In this document: piece by piece, positions 62,645 to 64,000 of the stretch
Position numbering within the stretch: position 1 is the first letter of the stretch
Layout of the letters: the number at the start of each line of letters is the position of its first letter
NCBI RefSeq assembly: GCF_029212645.1
Contig: NZ_JARGND010000008.1
Location: 1-64,000, forward strand
Length of the DNA: 64,000 nt
Direction: 5' to 3'
Source: Vannielia sp.
GTDB lineage: Bacteria; Pseudomonadota; Alphaproteobacteria; Rhodobacterales; Rhodobacteraceae
Translations under genes and position numbers: made by a program
Notes under the pieces: generated by a model
Told to the model about the DNA's origin: nothing
Databases searched by the model: none
The model's input: the letters and a program-made list of their open reading frames with translations, nothing else

Positions 62645-63123
62645 AATGGTAGTCCTTCTACGTTGCGGGTCCGTGGTTCCAGACCCTTTTTTCACAACGG
62701 AAGCCCGGACCTATTGGCGCCGGGCTGCGTCATTTCGAGGTTGTTTGCGGCGTTCCGGGGGCGACCCGTTAACCACAAATTGATTCCCTTTCAGGATGGG
62801 CCTGTTTAGGGGGGGATTTGGAGGGCGTCAAGAGCAGTTCGTTCCCTCTTTTTCTCCAAAATGATCCCTCTGAATAAAGATCTCGCCGCTGCCCCGATAC
62901 CCATTGCCGCGACCAATGCGCGGAACGATAATATGCTTAGGTCTGCGTCTATACTCTCGCAACGAATTTGGAGATAGCACGCCGTTTTCATACCTTTCCG
63001 AATTGCGCGAGTGCGGCGAACCGAAGAACCAACCTGAAGCGAGGAACACAAGAATGCCAACCACTCCGCTTGCAGAACGGCAGCGGCGTTGTCGTTTCTA
63101 CTCAGTCAGTGGTGTCCTAGATC
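62645..63123. other. Space between adk and rpsM
   Basis: No certain gene lies here. A minus-strand frame at 62828-63064 (GTG start, MVGILVFLASGWFFGSPHSR, 78 aa) begins with a hydrophobic stretch that could anchor a small membrane protein, with AAGCGGA touching its start, but I give it less than even odds. The leader and promoter of the rpsM operon should be near 62700-62820, without clear boxes. Confidence 0.4.
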
Positions 63124-63768
63124 CTACCCCAAAGCGTCTTTGATCTCACCCGCAACAGCCTCTACGGAGCCAAGCCCGTTGACCGTTTTAAGGTCGCCCT
63201 TCGCATAGTAGTAACCGATCAGCGGGCTGGTCTGTTTGTAATAGGCCAGCAAACGGGTTTTCAGGCTTTCTTCGTTGTCGTCAGCACGGCGGGTCTGATT
63301 GGTGCTGCCACAGTTGCCGCATTTGCCGTCGGCGGGCCAAGGCTTGGTTTGATCATTGTAGACCTCGCCACAATCGCCACACGTCGAACGAGCGGTTATA
63401 CGGGCAACAAGCGCTTCGTCGTCCACCTGCATTTCGATCACACAATCCAACGTCTGATTCATGTTATCCAGCAACGCGCCCAGCGCGTCGGCCTGAGCCA
63501 GCGTGCGCGGGAAGCCGTCAAAGATGAACCCGCCCGTGTGGGAAGTGTCTAGTAGCCGTTCGCGGATCAGACCGATCACGATTTCATCGGTCACAAGCTC
63601 ACCACGCGCCATCACCTCGGCAACGCGCTTGCCCATTTCCGTGCCACTGTCCTTTGCCTCGCGCAGCATGTCGCCAGTCGATAGCTGGGTCATGCCCCGA
63701 TCTTCGACCAACAAGCGGGCTTGCGTGCCTTTGCCCGCGCCTGGTGGTCCGAGAAGAATAATGTTCAT
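63124..63768 (-). CDS. adk: Adenylate kinase
   Basis: Adk interconverts ATP and AMP with ADP. The 214-aa protein has the P-loop [54 protein letters not shown], and a zinc-binding LID with [10 protein letters not shown] and [20 protein letters not shown]. The four-cysteine LID, present in Gram-positive and some alphaproteobacterial enzymes, is complete here. It overlaps the secY stop by four bases (ATGA). Confidence 0.97.
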   Translation of the reverse strand: MNIILLGPPGAGKGTQARLLVEDRGMTQLSTGDMLREAKDSGTEMGKRVAEVMARGELVTDEIVIGLIRERLLDTSHTGGFIFDGFPRTLAQADALGALLDNMNQTLDCVIEMQVDDEALVARITARSTCGDCGEVYNDQTKPWPADGKCGNCGSTNQTRRADDNEESLKTRLLAYYKQTSPLIGYYYAKGDLKTVNGLGSVEAVAGEIKDALG

Positions 63769-64000
63769 CGGCGTGCTGCCCCCCTCCGGCTGCGGCCTCC
63801 ACGCTTTTTGCCGCGCAGCTGTGACCGCTCAATAAGATTCTCGTATTGATGTGCCAACAAGTGTGACTGAACCTGCTGGATAAAGTCCATACCGACCGAC
63901 ACAACGATCAGGATCGAGGTGCCGCCAAAAAACGCCGTTACGCCTAGTCCGCTGCGCACCATCTCGGGCAGCAGGCAAACAAAGGCAAGATAGGCAGAGC
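63765..64000 (-). CDS. secY: SecY preprotein translocase subunit, C-terminal part (cut by window)
   Basis: The last ~77 residues of SecY are visible, in frame to the window edge: [60 protein letters not shown] and a basic tail [11 protein letters not shown]. These are the last membrane helix and the cytosolic tail that contact the ribosome and SecA. The coding region continues outside the window. It is translationally coupled to adk. Confidence 0.95.
   Translation of the reverse strand, partial: SAYLAFVCLLPEMVRSGLGVTAFFGGTSILIVVSVGMDFIQQVQSHLLAHQYENLIERSQLRGKKRGGRSRRGAARR

Overview
The window looks like a chromosomal segment of an alphaproteobacterium of the Rhodobacterales, probably the Roseobacter group. 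It is GC-rich. It carries the gene orders rpmH-rnpA-yidD, yidC-MOSC-yihA-argB and secY-adk-rpsM-rpsK-rpoA-rplQ. It also has an rpoE-chrR pair divergent from a cyclopropane-fatty-acid-synthase operon, a four-gene aap amino-acid transporter, and a LuxR/LuxI pair. Everything here is read from sequence and recalled family knowledge; no database search was run.

Layout. (1) 1-7754 is core metabolism: an aldo/keto reductase, Tex, bifunctional PutA and a divergent Lrp-type regulator. (2) 7818-28481 is an accessory block with a precise explanation. A Tn7-like transposon spans 8524-28476, flanked by the 5-bp duplication AAAGT, and sits 6-10 bp past the CCA end of a tRNA-Arg(ACG) gene. Its transposition genes form one tightly overlapping minus-strand operon: tnsA-like endonuclease, a small ORF, tniA/tnsB, tniB/tnsC, a frame-split tniQ, and a small coiled-coil ORF. 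A second, longer TnsD-like tniQ lies at the tRNA-side end and is the likely target selector. A Ner-like and an XRE-like regulator flank a perfect 32-bp palindrome. Left of the element lies the decayed end of an older relative (a tniQ relic plus its own terminus), which shows that the same site was used at least twice. (3) The cargo (8971-19012) looks like a defence island: an unknown 245-aa protein, a PHP-ATPase interrupted by one in-frame stop with a small partner gene, a RecB-like nuclease/Upf1-type helicase fusion, and a GHKL ATPase with a C-terminal DUF3883-type nuclease-like domain. (4) 28487-42647 is core again: tRNA-Arg, a sensor kinase, a flavoprotein disulfide oxidoreductase, a TVP38 membrane protein, ribosomal protein L34, RNase P protein, TtcA, an EAL protein, YidC, YihA, ArgB, an Fe-S protein and a SixA-like phosphatase. 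(5) 42644-48589 is a five-gene overlapping operon (amine oxidase, DUF1365, Cfa, DUF3833, SDR) divergent from rpoE-chrR, the arrangement of the singlet-oxygen response in Rhodobacter. (6) 48626-64000 holds aapJQMP, an ATP12/HAD/RluC/CrcB/RarA operon, luxR-luxI, and the start of the ribosomal alpha/spc operon ending in a partial secY.

The observations most worth following are: the fully delimited tRNA-targeting transposon with two TniQ proteins and a defence-type cargo; the aap permeases, where AapQ carries an insert resembling lobe II of its own solute-binding protein and AapM carries a long helical insert; and a possible pseudoknotted leader RNA in front of argB.
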